This document shows, in pieces, positions 47,997-56,286 of a stretch of 64,000 bases of DNA. The translations under genes were made by a program, and so were the position numbers. Under the pieces are notes generated by a model that saw only the letters and a program-made list of their open reading frames with translations, ran no database searches and had not been told where the DNA came from. The DNA is from JANQOH01 sp965201115 (GTDB lineage: Bacteria > Pseudomonadota > Alphaproteobacteria > UBA7887). The DNA lies in the NCBI GenBank assembly GCA_965201115.1, contig OZ241745.1, positions 434,001 to 498,000 on the forward strand, written 5' to 3'. Position 1 is the stretch's first letter. Every line of letters starts with the position of its first letter.

Positions 47997-48853
47997 GCGC
48001 CGGCGCTCCGGGCGGGCGCTCCGGCGGCGGGCGGGCGAGCGAAACGGGGCAGGCGCTTCTCGACGAACGCGCGCGCGGCCTCGCGGTGGTCGGGCGCGCG
48101 CGCGGCCCGCACCAGCGTTTCGGCCTCGGCGTCGAGCGCGGCGGCAAAATCCGCATCCAGCGCGCGGTCGAGATTGTCCTTGATCCCCGCGAGCGCTTCG
48201 CGCGGCCCGGCGGCGAGGCCGCGCGCGAACGCCATCGCCTCGTCCATCAGCGCGTCGTCGGCGACAACGCGGTTGACGAGCCCGATGCGCTCGCAGGTTT
48301 CGGCGTCGACGCGCGCGGCGGTAAACATGAGTTCGCGCGCGCGCCCCGTTCCGACCAGCCGCGTGAGCAGCCAGTTGATGCCGTAGTCGCCGGTGAGCGC
48401 CACGCGGGCATAGCCCGTGGAAACGAAAGCCGAGCGCGCGACGAAGCGAATGTCGCAGGCGAGCGCGATGGCGAGCCCGGCGCCGGCGGCCGGCCCGGGC
48501 AGCGCGGCGATGGTGGGCTTGCGCAGCGCGGCCAGCGCTCCGGTAAGCGTGCGCTGGCGCCGTTGCAGATCGGCGGCCGCGGCGCCGAACGCCCGCGGGG
48601 CGGCGCCGGAGGGCGCGGCCATGGCCTTGACGTCGCCCCCGGCGCAGAACGCGCGCCCGGCGCCCGTGAGCAGCACCGCGCCCACCGCATCGAGCCGGCC
48701 GAACAGCGCGATCGTGCGGCGCAGCGCGGGGGTGAGCGAATCCGAAAGCGCGTTGCGCGCCTCGGGGCGGTTCAGCGTAATGACGCCGACGCCGTCCTCG
48801 AGGCGCGCCAGCAGCCGGTCGCTGCCGGTGTCGAAAGGTTGTGCGGGGTTCAT
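47993..48853 (-). CDS. Enoyl-CoA hydratase/isomerase family protein
   Basis: 286 residues, crotonase fold. VGVITLNRPEARNALSDSLT begins the domain. VLLTGAGRAFCAGGDVKAMA and the oxyanion-hole region PGPAAGAGLAIALACDIRF follow. TGYARVALTGDYGINWLLTR replaces the usual SxFxxVGLxPDxGxxxxL pattern, with Asp in place of a catalytic Glu in some relatives. Acts on acyl-CoA thioesters; substrate unknown. Lies 81 bp downstream of the rpoH stop, in the same direction. Confidence 0.85.
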   Translation of the reverse strand: MNPAQPFDTGSDRLLARLEDGVGVITLNRPEARNALSDSLTPALRRTIALFGRLDAVGAVLLTGAGRAFCAGGDVKAMAAPSGAAPRAFGAAAADLQRRQRTLTGALAALRKPTIAALPGPAAGAGLAIALACDIRFVARSAFVSTGYARVALTGDYGINWLLTRLVGTGRARELMFTAARVDAETCERIGLVNRVVADDALMDEAMAFARGLAAGPREALAGIKDNLDRALDADFAAALDAEAETLVRAARAPDHREAARAFVEKRLPRFARPPAAGAPARSAGA

Positions 48854-48934
48854 GCCGGTCTCCGCCGAAGCCGCCGGTGGCGCGCGGGAAGCATGGAGCG
48901 TTTCCCGCGCGCCGTCCAGCGGTTGCGCGGGCGG

Positions 48935-49810
48935 TCAGGCGGCGGCGAGCGCTTCGCCGCAGCGATCGCCGATGGCGGCGCGCAGTTTGGCGATGGCGGC
49001 GTGCTCGATCTGCCGCACGCGCTCTTTCGAGACGCCGAGTTTCTTGCCGAGTTCGTTGAGCGTGGCGCCGTTTTCGCGCAGGCGGCGCTCGCGGATGATG
49101 GTGCTTTCGCGCGGTCCGAGCTCCCGCAGCGCGGCGGCGAGCCAGCCCGAGCGCGCGCGCGAATCGTGCTTGTCGGCGAAGTTTTCTTCCGGGGTGGCGC
49201 GCTCGTCGGTCAGGAAGTCTTCCCACTCCTCGTCGCCCGCGTCGCCGACGGGCGCGTGGAGCGACAGGTCGCCGCCGGCCAGGCGCATCTCCATGTCTTC
49301 CACGTCCTCGACGCGCACGCGGAGTTCGCCGGCGATGCGGTCGGTAGCCGCCCTGTCGAGCCAGCCGCCGACGTCGTCGGCGTATTTCGCGCGCAGGCGC
49401 CGCAGGTTGAAGAACAGCGATTTTTGCGCCGCGGTGGTGCCGGTGCGCACGATCGACCAGTTGCGCAGAACGAACTCCTGCATGGTCGCGCGGATCCACC
49501 ACGAGGCGTAGGTCGCGAAGCGCACTTCGCGTTCGGGGTCGAAGCGCGACGCGGCCTCGAGCAGGCCGACATTGCCTTCCTGCACGAGGTCGCTCATGGG
49601 CAGGCCGTAGTTGCGGAACCGCCCGGCCAGTTTGACGACCAGGCGTCCGTGCGCGGCGATGAGTTCGTGAAGCGCGCGTTCGTCGCGTTCGTCGCGCCAG
49701 CGTTGCGCCAGTTCGCGTTCGCGTTCGCGGGTCAGGAACGCCGCTTTCATCGTGCGGTCGATGTATTTCCGGTTCGCCTTGCGTGTGCGCTGCGTGTCTG
49801 CGTAGGCCAT
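48935..49810 (-). CDS. rpoH: RNA polymerase sigma-32 factor
   Basis: 291 residues, the heat-shock sigma factor of alphaproteobacterial type. Region 2 carries GLPMSDLVQEGNVGLLEAAS and RFATYASWWIRATMQEFVLR. The RpoH box reads AAQKSLFFNLRRLR, directing DnaK/FtsH control. Region 4 ends with LNELGKKLGVSKERVRQIEH. It directs transcription of chaperone and protease genes, plausibly including clpP, clpX and lon at the right of this window. A longer frame into upstream DNA was rejected. Confidence 0.95.
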   Translation of the reverse strand: MAYADTQRTRKANRKYIDRTMKAAFLTRERERELAQRWRDERDERALHELIAAHGRLVVKLAGRFRNYGLPMSDLVQEGNVGLLEAASRFDPEREVRFATYASWWIRATMQEFVLRNWSIVRTGTTAAQKSLFFNLRRLRAKYADDVGGWLDRAATDRIAGELRVRVEDVEDMEMRLAGGDLSLHAPVGDAGDEEWEDFLTDERATPEENFADKHDSRARSGWLAAALRELGPRESTIIRERRLRENGATLNELGKKLGVSKERVRQIEHAAIAKLRAAIGDRCGEALAAA

Positions 49811-49861
49811 GGCTCGCTCTCCTCTCGGCGTTCGCGGCCCGCGGCGGCGGGCTTGCTGAGA

Positions 49862-49889
49862 GAATTAGGAAGGAGCCGGTACAGTCCAA
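49862..49889 (-). promoter_or_regulatory. Possible rpoH promoter
   Basis: On the minus strand TTGGAC (49889-49884) is followed after 16 bp by TAATTC (49867-49862), about 50 bp before the rpoH ATG: a fair match to a housekeeping promoter. The region 49870-50010 is markedly AT-rich against its surroundings. The remainder of the 424-bp gap (49811-50234) holds this promoter region and two REP units. Confidence 0.35.
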
Positions 49890-49898
49890 GGGGAAATT

Positions 49899-49912
49899 GA
49901 AACTTTCGTTTC
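49899..49912. promoter_or_regulatory. Inverted repeat upstream of rpoH
   Basis: GAAACTTTCGTTTC, a 5-bp inverted repeat with a 4-base spacer, lies just upstream of the putative -35 element of rpoH. It could bind a regulator. No family is assigned. Confidence 0.25.
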
Positions 49913-50075
49913 CATGTTTCGTTAAACTGTATGTTGATTTCGAGTGTTGTTCGGCAAAATTAACGTAGATATATACGTAAAATTGTTTCTAAAATTGTCG
50001 GTTAATTTGCGGGGTGCGTGTACGCGGGGCGCGGCGCCGGCGGGGACGCGCCCATTGCTGCGGACTTCGGTGCGG

Positions 50076-50209
50076 TAGAGACGTGCGGGCGAGACGCCCG
50101 CGGTCCCGGGCCCCGCCTGCGGCGGGGTTGCGCGGGCGGCCTGCGGGGCGGCGGAGACGTGCGGGCGAGACGCCCGCGCACCCAGGAAGTCCGCGCCTTC
50201 GGCGCGACG
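50076..50209 (+). repeat. REP-like repeat pair (g)
   Basis: Two units: AGACGTGCGGGCGAGACGCC with CGCGGTCCCGGGCCCCGCCT (50076-50128), and AGACGTGCGGGCGAGACGCC with CGCGCACCCAGGAAGTCCGC (50152-50209). They lie just past the stop of the phosphoesterase-like gene, between it and rpoH. Confidence 0.7.
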
Positions 50210-50234
50210 GCGCGCCCATTCCCCTCGCGGGGGC

Positions 50235-51044
50235 TTATGCCTCGACGGCGTCCACCGGGGTTCCGTCGGGGGCGAAGCATACGGCGCTCAGGCGGCCGCC
50301 GAAGCCGCAGCCGGAGTCGACGGTCGCGGCTACGCGGCCCATCGCGGGGCCGCCGCCGTCGGGGTCGCAGCCCCGCACGATGCGCGCGAAGCCTTCGTAA
50401 GGCGCGTCGATGGCGTCGAAATTCCCCGCGCCCCACCAGAAACTGTCCTGTTGCGCCGAGAGCGGCTTGTCGATCGCCACGCCGGCGTGGACGAACAGGA
50501 TGTTGCGGTCCTCGGTGAAGGCGGCGCGGCGGACCGATGCGAGCAGGCGTTCGTGGCCGGGATGGGCGCGCATGGCGCGGCGCAGTTCGAGCGACCATTG
50601 CGTGAGGGCGAGCGGCCCCTCGCCGCAGCGCGCGCGGGCGCCGTCGGCGCCGGAGCCGTAGGCGCGCAGGGTGCTTTCCATGCCGCGTTCGAGCATCCAC
50701 TCGAGCACTTCGGCCGGGCGGCGCGCCATTTGCAGCTGCAACAGTTTCTGCCACATTTCCTCGTGGCTGCCGCGCAGATAGACCACGTCGCCGGCGAACA
50801 GGCCGAAACGCGCGAGCAGGGCGCGGCGGAAGACGAGGAGCTCGTCGAGGGTAGCGGCGACCGCCGCGCCGCGGCCGATATAGTTGCCGAGATAGACCAG
50901 CCGGTCGCCGTGCGCGAAGCGCCGTTCGAGCGCGGAATGCAACGCGGCGAGGCGCTCGGCTTCCGCGTTCACGGCGCCGACCGCCCACACGCGCCGCGCG
51001 CGCTCGACGATGCCGAACGCGGCGCGGTCGGTTTCCGCCGTCAT
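50235..51044 (-). CDS. Metallophosphoesterase-like protein without metal ligands
   Basis: 269 residues. The order of motifs follows calcineurin-like PrpE/ApaH phosphoesterases, but key residues are replaced. GDIHG appears as VGAVNAE (residues about 22-28), GDYVDRG as LGNYIGRG (about 51-58) and GNHE as LRGSHEE (about 89-95). VHAGVAIDKPLSAQQDSFWWG keeps the His and Gly. The Asp residues that bind the two metals are therefore gone, and a phosphatase reaction is unlikely. It lies between carD and rpoH, in the same direction, so a regulatory or structural role is conceivable. Confidence 0.75.
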   Translation of the reverse strand: MTAETDRAAFGIVERARRVWAVGAVNAEAERLAALHSALERRFAHGDRLVYLGNYIGRGAAVAATLDELLVFRRALLARFGLFAGDVVYLRGSHEEMWQKLLQLQMARRPAEVLEWMLERGMESTLRAYGSGADGARARCGEGPLALTQWSLELRRAMRAHPGHERLLASVRRAAFTEDRNILFVHAGVAIDKPLSAQQDSFWWGAGNFDAIDAPYEGFARIVRGCDPDGGGPAMGRVAATVDSGCGFGGRLSAVCFAPDGTPVDAVEA

Positions 51045-51081
51045 CGCCGGCGGCGCCTTGCGCGGCTCCGCTCCGGCGGGC

Positions 51082-51582
51082 TCAGGCGGCCTTGTTCATG
51101 ACGTCTTCAAGCCGTTTGACGGCTTCTTCGGCGTCGATTTTCTCGACCGCGGCGTATTCCCGCGACAGGCGCTCGAGCGCGGCTTCGTAGATTTGGCGTT
51201 CGCTGTAGGATTGTTCGGGCTGGTCGGCTCCGCGGTGGAGGTCGCGCAGCACCTCGGCGATCGAGACGGGGCTGCCGGAGTTGAGCTTGGCCTCGTATTC
51301 CTGCGCCCTGCGGCTCCACATGGCGCGCTTGACGCGCGCGCGTCCGCGCAGGGTCGTGACGGCCTTGCCCATTTGCTCGCGCGTCGAGACGCGGCGCATG
51401 CCCGCCGCGGCCGCCTTGCCGAGCGGCACGCGCAGGATCATCTTTTCCTTGTCGAACGACACGACGTAGAGCTGCAGTTCGACGCCGCCGACCTCGCGGG
51501 TCTCGACGCCCGTCACCGCGCCGAGCCCGTGGCAGGGGTAAACGACCATGTCGCCGGTCTTGAACGTCGATTTCCTGGCCAT
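51082..51582 (-). CDS. carD: CarD family transcriptional regulator
   Basis: 166 residues. The N-terminal RNA-polymerase-interacting domain carries FKTGDMVVYPCHGLGAVTGV and LQLYVVSFDKEKMILRVPLG. The C-terminal helical DNA-binding part carries VLRDLHRGADQPEQSYSERQ and IYEAALERLSREYA. CarD stabilises the open promoter complex, especially at rRNA promoters. Near rpoH and fdxA, the usual place in alphaproteobacteria. 37 bp separate it from the phosphoesterase-like gene. Confidence 0.93.
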   Translation of the reverse strand: MARKSTFKTGDMVVYPCHGLGAVTGVETREVGGVELQLYVVSFDKEKMILRVPLGKAAAAGMRRVSTREQMGKAVTTLRGRARVKRAMWSRRAQEYEAKLNSGSPVSIAEVLRDLHRGADQPEQSYSERQIYEAALERLSREYAAVEKIDAEEAVKRLEDVMNKAA

Positions 51583-51727
51583 GTCGGGGCGGTCCTTTCA
51601 GTGTTGCAAGCGAAGCGGGAAGCCGCGCGCGCCGCCCCGCCGCGCGAACCGTAGCGGTTTCGCCGCCGCCCGGCAACGGCGCCGGCGGCGCGTCCGCGCC
51701 CGGGCAGGGCGCGGCGGCGCGCGGCGG

Positions 51728-52069
51728 TCAGCCGTCGCCGGCGCCCGGTTTGGCGCTGAAATACTTGTCGAATTTGCCCGTTTCGTCCTTGTGGGCGTCG
51801 GCGTCGGGCGGCGATTCGCCCTTGCGGGTGATGTTGGGCCAGCTCTCGGCGTATTCGGCGTTCAGCGCCAGCCACTTGCCGAGCTCGCCCTCGCTGTCGG
51901 GCAGGATCGCCTCGGCGGGGCATTCGGGCTCGCAGACGCCGCAGTCGATGCATTCGTCCGGGTGTATGACCAGCATGTTCTCGCCTTCGTAGAAGCAGTC
52001 CACCGGGCATACTTCCACGCAGTCCATGTACTTGCACTTGATGCAGGCTTCCGTGACGACGTAGGTCAT
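51728..52069 (-). CDS. fdxA: Ferredoxin, 7Fe FdxA type
   Basis: 113 residues. Two iron-sulfur cluster motifs: Cys9, Cys12, Cys17, Cys21 (TEACIKCKYMDCVEVCPVDC) and Cys40, Cys43, Cys46, Cys50 (DECIDCGVCEPECPAEAI). They bind a [3Fe-4S] and a [4Fe-4S] cluster as in the FdxA family. The C-terminal half, WPNITRKGESPPDADAHK, is also typical. An electron carrier in the cytoplasm. The start overlaps the stop of the TerB-like gene (ATGA). Confidence 0.95.
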   Translation of the reverse strand: MTYVVTEACIKCKYMDCVEVCPVDCFYEGENMLVIHPDECIDCGVCEPECPAEAILPDSEGELGKWLALNAEYAESWPNITRKGESPPDADAHKDETGKFDKYFSAKPGAGDG

Positions 52070-52572
52070 CGACCGTTTTCTCCTTTCGCCGATTCGTCCC
52101 CGGGGCGCGCCTGGCGCCGGCGCTCGCGCACGCGGCGGCGCGCCGCCCCGCGGTCGCGGTCGCTCACATAAATCAGACCGGCGACCCGGCGCAACAGGTT
52201 CTCTTCGTAGTCATGCACTTCGCCGTCGGCGTATGCGACTTCCCAGAGCATTTCGATCAGCGCGACGCGCCCGGCGTCGTCGAAGCTGCGCTTGACCGCG
52301 TCGGTGAAGCCGAAGATTTGCGGCGACCGCGCCGCCGCCGCCTCGGCCTCGGCGACCAGCGCCGCGCTCTCCTCCGCCGTCAGGCCGAAGCGCGCGGCGA
52401 CGAGACGCTCGATAACCGCGCGTTCGCTGTCGTCGAACGCGCCGTCCATCAGCGCGGTTTCGACGAGCAGCGCGCAGGCGGCGAGCTGCATGTCCCCGGG
52501 CCCGGGCGGCGCGCCCGCGCCGCCGGGCGCCTCCCGCGCCCGCCGCAGCCATTCCGAGAGGCGTCCGATCAT
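52066..52572 (-). CDS. TerB-like protein
   Basis: 168 residues. The TerB fold region (residues 27-140) includes AACALLVETALMDGAFDDSE, then IERLVAARFGLTAEESAALV, and ALIEMLWEVAYADGEVHDYE with ENLLRRVAGLIYV. TerB-like proteins are all-helical, can bind divalent cations and often serve as stress or chaperone accessory proteins. The conserved spacing between helicase, S4 protein, this gene and fdxA points to a housekeeping role here rather than tellurite resistance. Confidence 0.85.
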   Translation of the reverse strand: MIGRLSEWLRRAREAPGGAGAPPGPGDMQLAACALLVETALMDGAFDDSERAVIERLVAARFGLTAEESAALVAEAEAAAARSPQIFGFTDAVKRSFDDAGRVALIEMLWEVAYADGEVHDYEENLLRRVAGLIYVSDRDRGAARRRVRERRRQARPGDESAKGENGR

Positions 52573-52656
52573 GCCGGCATGTTACCGCATTCGCCGCCCC
52601 GCCGCCATACGCTGTCCGGGACGGGGCTGTCCGGGGGGCGCTCCCCGGAAACGGCG

Positions 52657-53016
52657 CTATCCCTCGTCTCCGCGCCAGCGGTCGAGGGCGCGGCGTTCGG
52701 CCCCCGTGGGGCGCGGACCGGCGCGGGCGGGCGCCGGAAACTCGTCGGGCGGCGCCAGATCTTCGTAGAGCAGCGCCGCCTCTTTCGCCGGTCCGCGCCG
52801 TTCGCCGAGCGCCGCCACCGCCACGGTGCGGACGGTCCGTCCCTGCGGAAATGTCAGTACGTCGCCGACCCGCACGCGGGCGCCGGGCTTGTTCTGCGGC
52901 TCGCCGTTGCGCCGGACGCGCCCGGCGGCGCAGACCCTGGCCGCGAGCGAGCGCGACTTGAAGAAGCGCGCATGCCACAGCCACTTGTCGAGCCGCAGCG
53001 TGGGCGCGCCGGTCAC
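52657..53016 (-). CDS. S4-domain RNA-binding protein, Hsp15-like
   Basis: 119 residues from GTG 53016, overlapping the helicase stop by 4 bp. The S4 domain runs over residues 8-70: LRLDKWLWHARFFKSRSLAA, then CAAGRVRRNGEPQNKPGARV and VGDVLTF. Hsp15 recycles stalled 50S subunits carrying peptidyl-tRNA after heat shock. The C-terminal tail is charged and Pro-rich. The longer frame to 53220 is a shadow of the helicase 3' end. Confidence 0.88.
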   Translation of the reverse strand: MTGAPTLRLDKWLWHARFFKSRSLAARVCAAGRVRRNGEPQNKPGARVRVGDVLTFPQGRTVRTVAVAALGERRGPAKEAALLYEDLAPPDEFPAPARAGPRPTGAERRALDRWRGDEG

Positions 53017-55529
53017 GCCGGGGGCGCCTTCAACCGCGCCAGCGCCGCGAAGCGCGCGTCGGGCGGGGGCGCCGGGCGGCGGAGGCGCGCGGGCGCGGCG
53101 CGGCGCCGCGGGCCGGGCGCATACAGCGCCGGGGCGCCAGCGCCGCTCTCGAGCGCCCGGTAGCCCAGCGCGCGCAGGACGCCGTCGAGCTCCGCGCCCG
53201 AACAGCCGGCGAGATTGCACAGTTCGGCGTCGATGGAGATCGGCCCGGCGCGGGCGCGCCGCCGCAGCGCCGCGCCCAGCCGCTCGAGCATATCGACCCG
53301 CACCGCGCGCGGCCCCGCCGGCCAGTAGCCCGCGGCGCGCAGGAGCTCCGCCGGCGCCGCGCCGGGAAACGGCAGCGACGCCCGCCCCGCCGCCGGCGCG
53401 GCGGGCGGGCGCTCGTTATGTATGCACCAGAGCAGCGCGCGGAGCGCCATCGGGCGCGGCTTGAGCAGCGCGGGCACGAAGGCGGCCTCGCGCCCCACGC
53501 GCACGCCGAGCCGGGCGAGCGCCCTGCGCCCCGCGGGGTCGATTGCGCGCCACGCGGCGTCGGCCTCGCGGCGCGCGACGACCCCGCCCGCCTCGGCGAC
53601 GAGAAACGCCAGCCCGCGCGCCGGCCCCTCGAGCTCCGCCTTGCGGAGACGGAAGAGCGGCGCGAGCGCCTCGGCGACATGGCCGTGGAGCCACGCCGCC
53701 ATGCGCTTCTCGATTCGCGCCGCCAGCCGCGCGGGGAGCGCGCCGCCGGTATCGGCGCGCACGGCGGGGCGGACGAGCGCGGCGCCGCGCGCCAGGCGCG
53801 CCGCCGGCTTGCCGCGCCAGAGCACGGCGCCGCCGGCGCCCAGCGCCAGTTCGTCCGCGGGGGCGCTGGCGAGGCTTCCGGCGCGCTTGCGGATCTCGGG
53901 CTCCAGCGCGCGGCGCACGGCGGCGCGCGCGGCGCGGCCCTCGCGCCAGCTTTCGGCGTCGTCGGGGACGAAGCGGAAGCCTGAAAGCGCGCCGACCCGC
54001 GCGCCTTCCACCAGCACCTCGCCGTTTTTGCGCACCGCCGCGGCGAGCGTTGCGCGCTGACCCAGGCGCTTGGTCAGCAGCGCGGCGGGGCGGTCGATAA
54101 AGCGCTGCGTCAGGCCGCGATGCAGCGCGTCGGAAAGCTTGTCCTCGATCGCGCGGGCGCGCTCGCGCAGTCCCGCCGCGTTCTCGAGCCAGCCGGGCCG
54201 CCAGGCGACGTAGTTCCACGTGCGAATGTGCGCGATGCGCGAGGCGAGCGCGTCGATATCGCCGTCGGCGCGGTCGAGCGGATCCACCATGCGCGCCGCC
54301 CACGCCTCGGGCAGCGCGCCGTTCGATTCGGTCAATTTCAGGTAGATCGCGGCGAGCAGGCGGTGGTGCGCCTCCGGCGCCGTCTTGCGGAAATCCGGTA
54401 TGCGGCAGACATCCCACAAGAGCGACACTGTGTCGGGGCCGGCGGCGCGGCGCGCGACTTCGGGCAGCCGCAGCAGCGCGCGGAGGCTTTCCGCGTCGTG
54501 CGAATCGCGCGGCCGCGCGAGTTCCGGCGCCGGCGGCGGGGCCTCGAGCGCGCGCAGCAGCGCCTCGGGCGACGACATGTCGAGGCGGGCGTTGCGCCAA
54601 TAGACGCGCGAAACGGCGGGGAACGCGTGGTCCTCCACCGCGGCGGCGATCTCCGGCTCCAGCGGCGGCGCGTCGAGGGTGGTGCAGAAGCCGCCGTCGC
54701 GCGTGTGGCGCCCCGCGCGGCCGGCGATTTGGCCGATTTCCGCCGGCGCGAGGTCGCGCCAGCGCCGCCCGTCGAACTTGCTCAGGCCGGCGAACGCGAC
54801 CCGGTCGACGTCCATGTTCAGGCCCATGCCGATGGCGTCGGTGGCGACCATGTAATCGACTTCGCCGGACTGGTAGAGCGCCGCCTGGGCGTTGCGGGTA
54901 CGCGGGCTGAGGGCGCCCGTCACCACCGCCGCGCCGCCGCGCAGACGGCGCAGCATCTCGGCGGCGCGATAGACCTCGGCCACCGAGAACGCCACCGCGA
55001 CCGTGCGCGGCGGCAGGCGCGCCAGCTTGCGCGCGCCGTCGAAACGGAGTTTCGAGAAGCGCGGGCGGCTCACGAAGGAAACGCGCGGAACCAGCCGCCG
55101 CACGAGCGGCGCCATCGTGGCCGCGCCCAAAAGCATGGTCTCGGATATGCCCCGCGCGCGCAGTATGCGGTCGGTAAAGACGTGTCCGCGCTCCGGGTCT
55201 TCCGCGAGCTGGATTTCGTCGATGGCGACGAACTCGACGGCGCGGTCGAGCGGCATCGATTCGACCGTGCATACCCAGTAGCGCGGGCGCTCGGGGACGA
55301 TGCGCTCTTCGCCGGTGATCAGCGCGGTTTGCGCGGCGCCGCGCGCCTTGACCGCGCGGTCGTAGATTTCGCGCGCGAGCAGGCGCAGCGGGCAGCCGAT
55401 CATGCCGCTCCGGTGGCCGAGCATGCGCTCGACCGCCAGGTGCGTCTTGCCGGTGTTGGTGGGGCCGAGCACCGCGGCGATGCGCCCGGTCTCCGTGCGG
55501 CCCAGCGTGCTCCGGCGCGCGAATTGCAT
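53013..55529 (-). CDS. SUV3-like ATP-dependent RNA helicase
   Basis: 838 residues, superfamily 2 helicase. Walker A GPTNTGKT (residues 22-29), DEIQ (104-107, the SUV3 form of the DEAD box), SFVSRPRFSKLRF, VDYMVATDAIGMGLNMDVDR, and the Arg-finger motif QIAGRAGRH near residue 270. The helical C-terminal half is Ala/Arg-rich. The mitochondrial homologue acts with PNPase in RNA decay, and the bacterial proteins probably do the same. It heads the minus-strand block with the S4 protein, TerB and fdxA. ATG 55529 fits the conserved N-terminus. Confidence 0.88.
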   Translation of the reverse strand: MQFARRSTLGRTETGRIAAVLGPTNTGKTHLAVERMLGHRSGMIGCPLRLLAREIYDRAVKARGAAQTALITGEERIVPERPRYWVCTVESMPLDRAVEFVAIDEIQLAEDPERGHVFTDRILRARGISETMLLGAATMAPLVRRLVPRVSFVSRPRFSKLRFDGARKLARLPPRTVAVAFSVAEVYRAAEMLRRLRGGAAVVTGALSPRTRNAQAALYQSGEVDYMVATDAIGMGLNMDVDRVAFAGLSKFDGRRWRDLAPAEIGQIAGRAGRHTRDGGFCTTLDAPPLEPEIAAAVEDHAFPAVSRVYWRNARLDMSSPEALLRALEAPPPAPELARPRDSHDAESLRALLRLPEVARRAAGPDTVSLLWDVCRIPDFRKTAPEAHHRLLAAIYLKLTESNGALPEAWAARMVDPLDRADGDIDALASRIAHIRTWNYVAWRPGWLENAAGLRERARAIEDKLSDALHRGLTQRFIDRPAALLTKRLGQRATLAAAVRKNGEVLVEGARVGALSGFRFVPDDAESWREGRAARAAVRRALEPEIRKRAGSLASAPADELALGAGGAVLWRGKPAARLARGAALVRPAVRADTGGALPARLAARIEKRMAAWLHGHVAEALAPLFRLRKAELEGPARGLAFLVAEAGGVVARREADAAWRAIDPAGRRALARLGVRVGREAAFVPALLKPRPMALRALLWCIHNERPPAAPAAGRASLPFPGAAPAELLRAAGYWPAGPRAVRVDMLERLGAALRRRARAGPISIDAELCNLAGCSGAELDGVLRALGYRALESGAGAPALYAPGPRRRAAPARLRRPAPPPDARFAALARLKAPPA

Positions 55530-55583
55530 CGGGGCGCAGGCTTGCTTACGTTCGCCGCGAAATCAAGGCGGGCGGAGGACGGC

Positions 55584-55997
55584 ATGGAGATTACCGGAGG
55601 CTGCAATTGCGGCGCCGTGCGGTACCGGATCGCGGCCGCTCCGCTGCGCGTGAGCCATTGCCACTGCGGCACATGCCGCCGGGCGAGCGGCGCCGTGGCG
55701 GCCACGTTCGCGGCGTTCGACGCCGATGCGGTGGAGTGGCTGGGCGCGGCGCCGAAAACCTACCGGTCGTCGGAGTTCGGCTTCCGCCGCTTCTGCGCCG
55801 ACTGCGGGAGCCAGATCGAGTTCGGGTTCGACGCGCGCCCGGAGCTGCGGATTATCGCCGTGGGCAGCATGGACGACCCGTCGGCCGCGCCCGCCATCCG
55901 CCACAATTTCATCTCCGAGAAACTGCCTTGGGTGCGGCTCGACGAGCACCTGCCCGCGAGGCCGCGCTGGTGGAATCCGCCGCCGGGGCGGGAATAG
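55584..55997 (+). CDS. GFA / CENP-V family protein
   Basis: 137 residues from ATG 55584, with GGAGGAC upstream. The glutathione-dependent formaldehyde-activating enzyme fold is a zinc-binding domain. Ligands come from GGCNCGAVRY, VSHCHCGTCRRASG and FCADCGSQIEF. The family is broad: some members bind glutathione adducts, most have no assigned reaction. It diverges from the helicase gene across 54 bp and stands alone before a REP cluster. Confidence 0.85.
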   Translation: MEITGGCNCGAVRYRIAAAPLRVSHCHCGTCRRASGAVAATFAAFDADAVEWLGAAPKTYRSSEFGFRRFCADCGSQIEFGFDARPELRIIAVGSMDDPSAAPAIRHNFISEKLPWVRLDEHLPARPRWWNPPPGRE

Positions 55998-56007
55998 GGG
56001 GCGCTTG

Positions 56008-56220
56008 CGGGGCGCGCGGGCGTCTCGCCCGCACGTTTCCGCTCGCCTCGATGCCGCCGCTGTGCGCGCCTGCTCCGGCGGCATCGCGCTCTGCGAAGAC
56101 GTGCGGGCGGGGACGCCCGCGGTCCCGGGAAGCGGGGGCGCGCCTTTCCGGCGGCGCCGCGCTCTGCGGAGACGTGCGGGCGGGGACGCCCGCGGTCCCA
56201 GGCCCTGCCTTCGGCGGGGG
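56008..56220. repeat. REP-like repeat cluster (h)
   Basis: Three units before the transketolase gene. One is inverted (56008-56042, GCGCGCGGGCGTCTCGCCCG). Two are forward (56095-56132 and 56168-56220, GACGTGCGGGCGGGGACGCC then CGCGGTCCC). They occupy most of 55998-56286, the only gap here, which otherwise shows no gene. Confidence 0.7.
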
Positions 56221-56286
56221 GTTGCGAGTGAACGTCGGCAACGCCCGGTGTAACATGGCGGCGCTGTTCGCGGCCCGGAGAGGGGC

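Noticed and set aside
45651..50209. Possible CRISPR array from repeated GC-rich units
   Set aside because: Units are palindromic, in both orientations, unevenly spaced and separated by genes. There are no regular spacers and no cas genes, so they fit REP elements.
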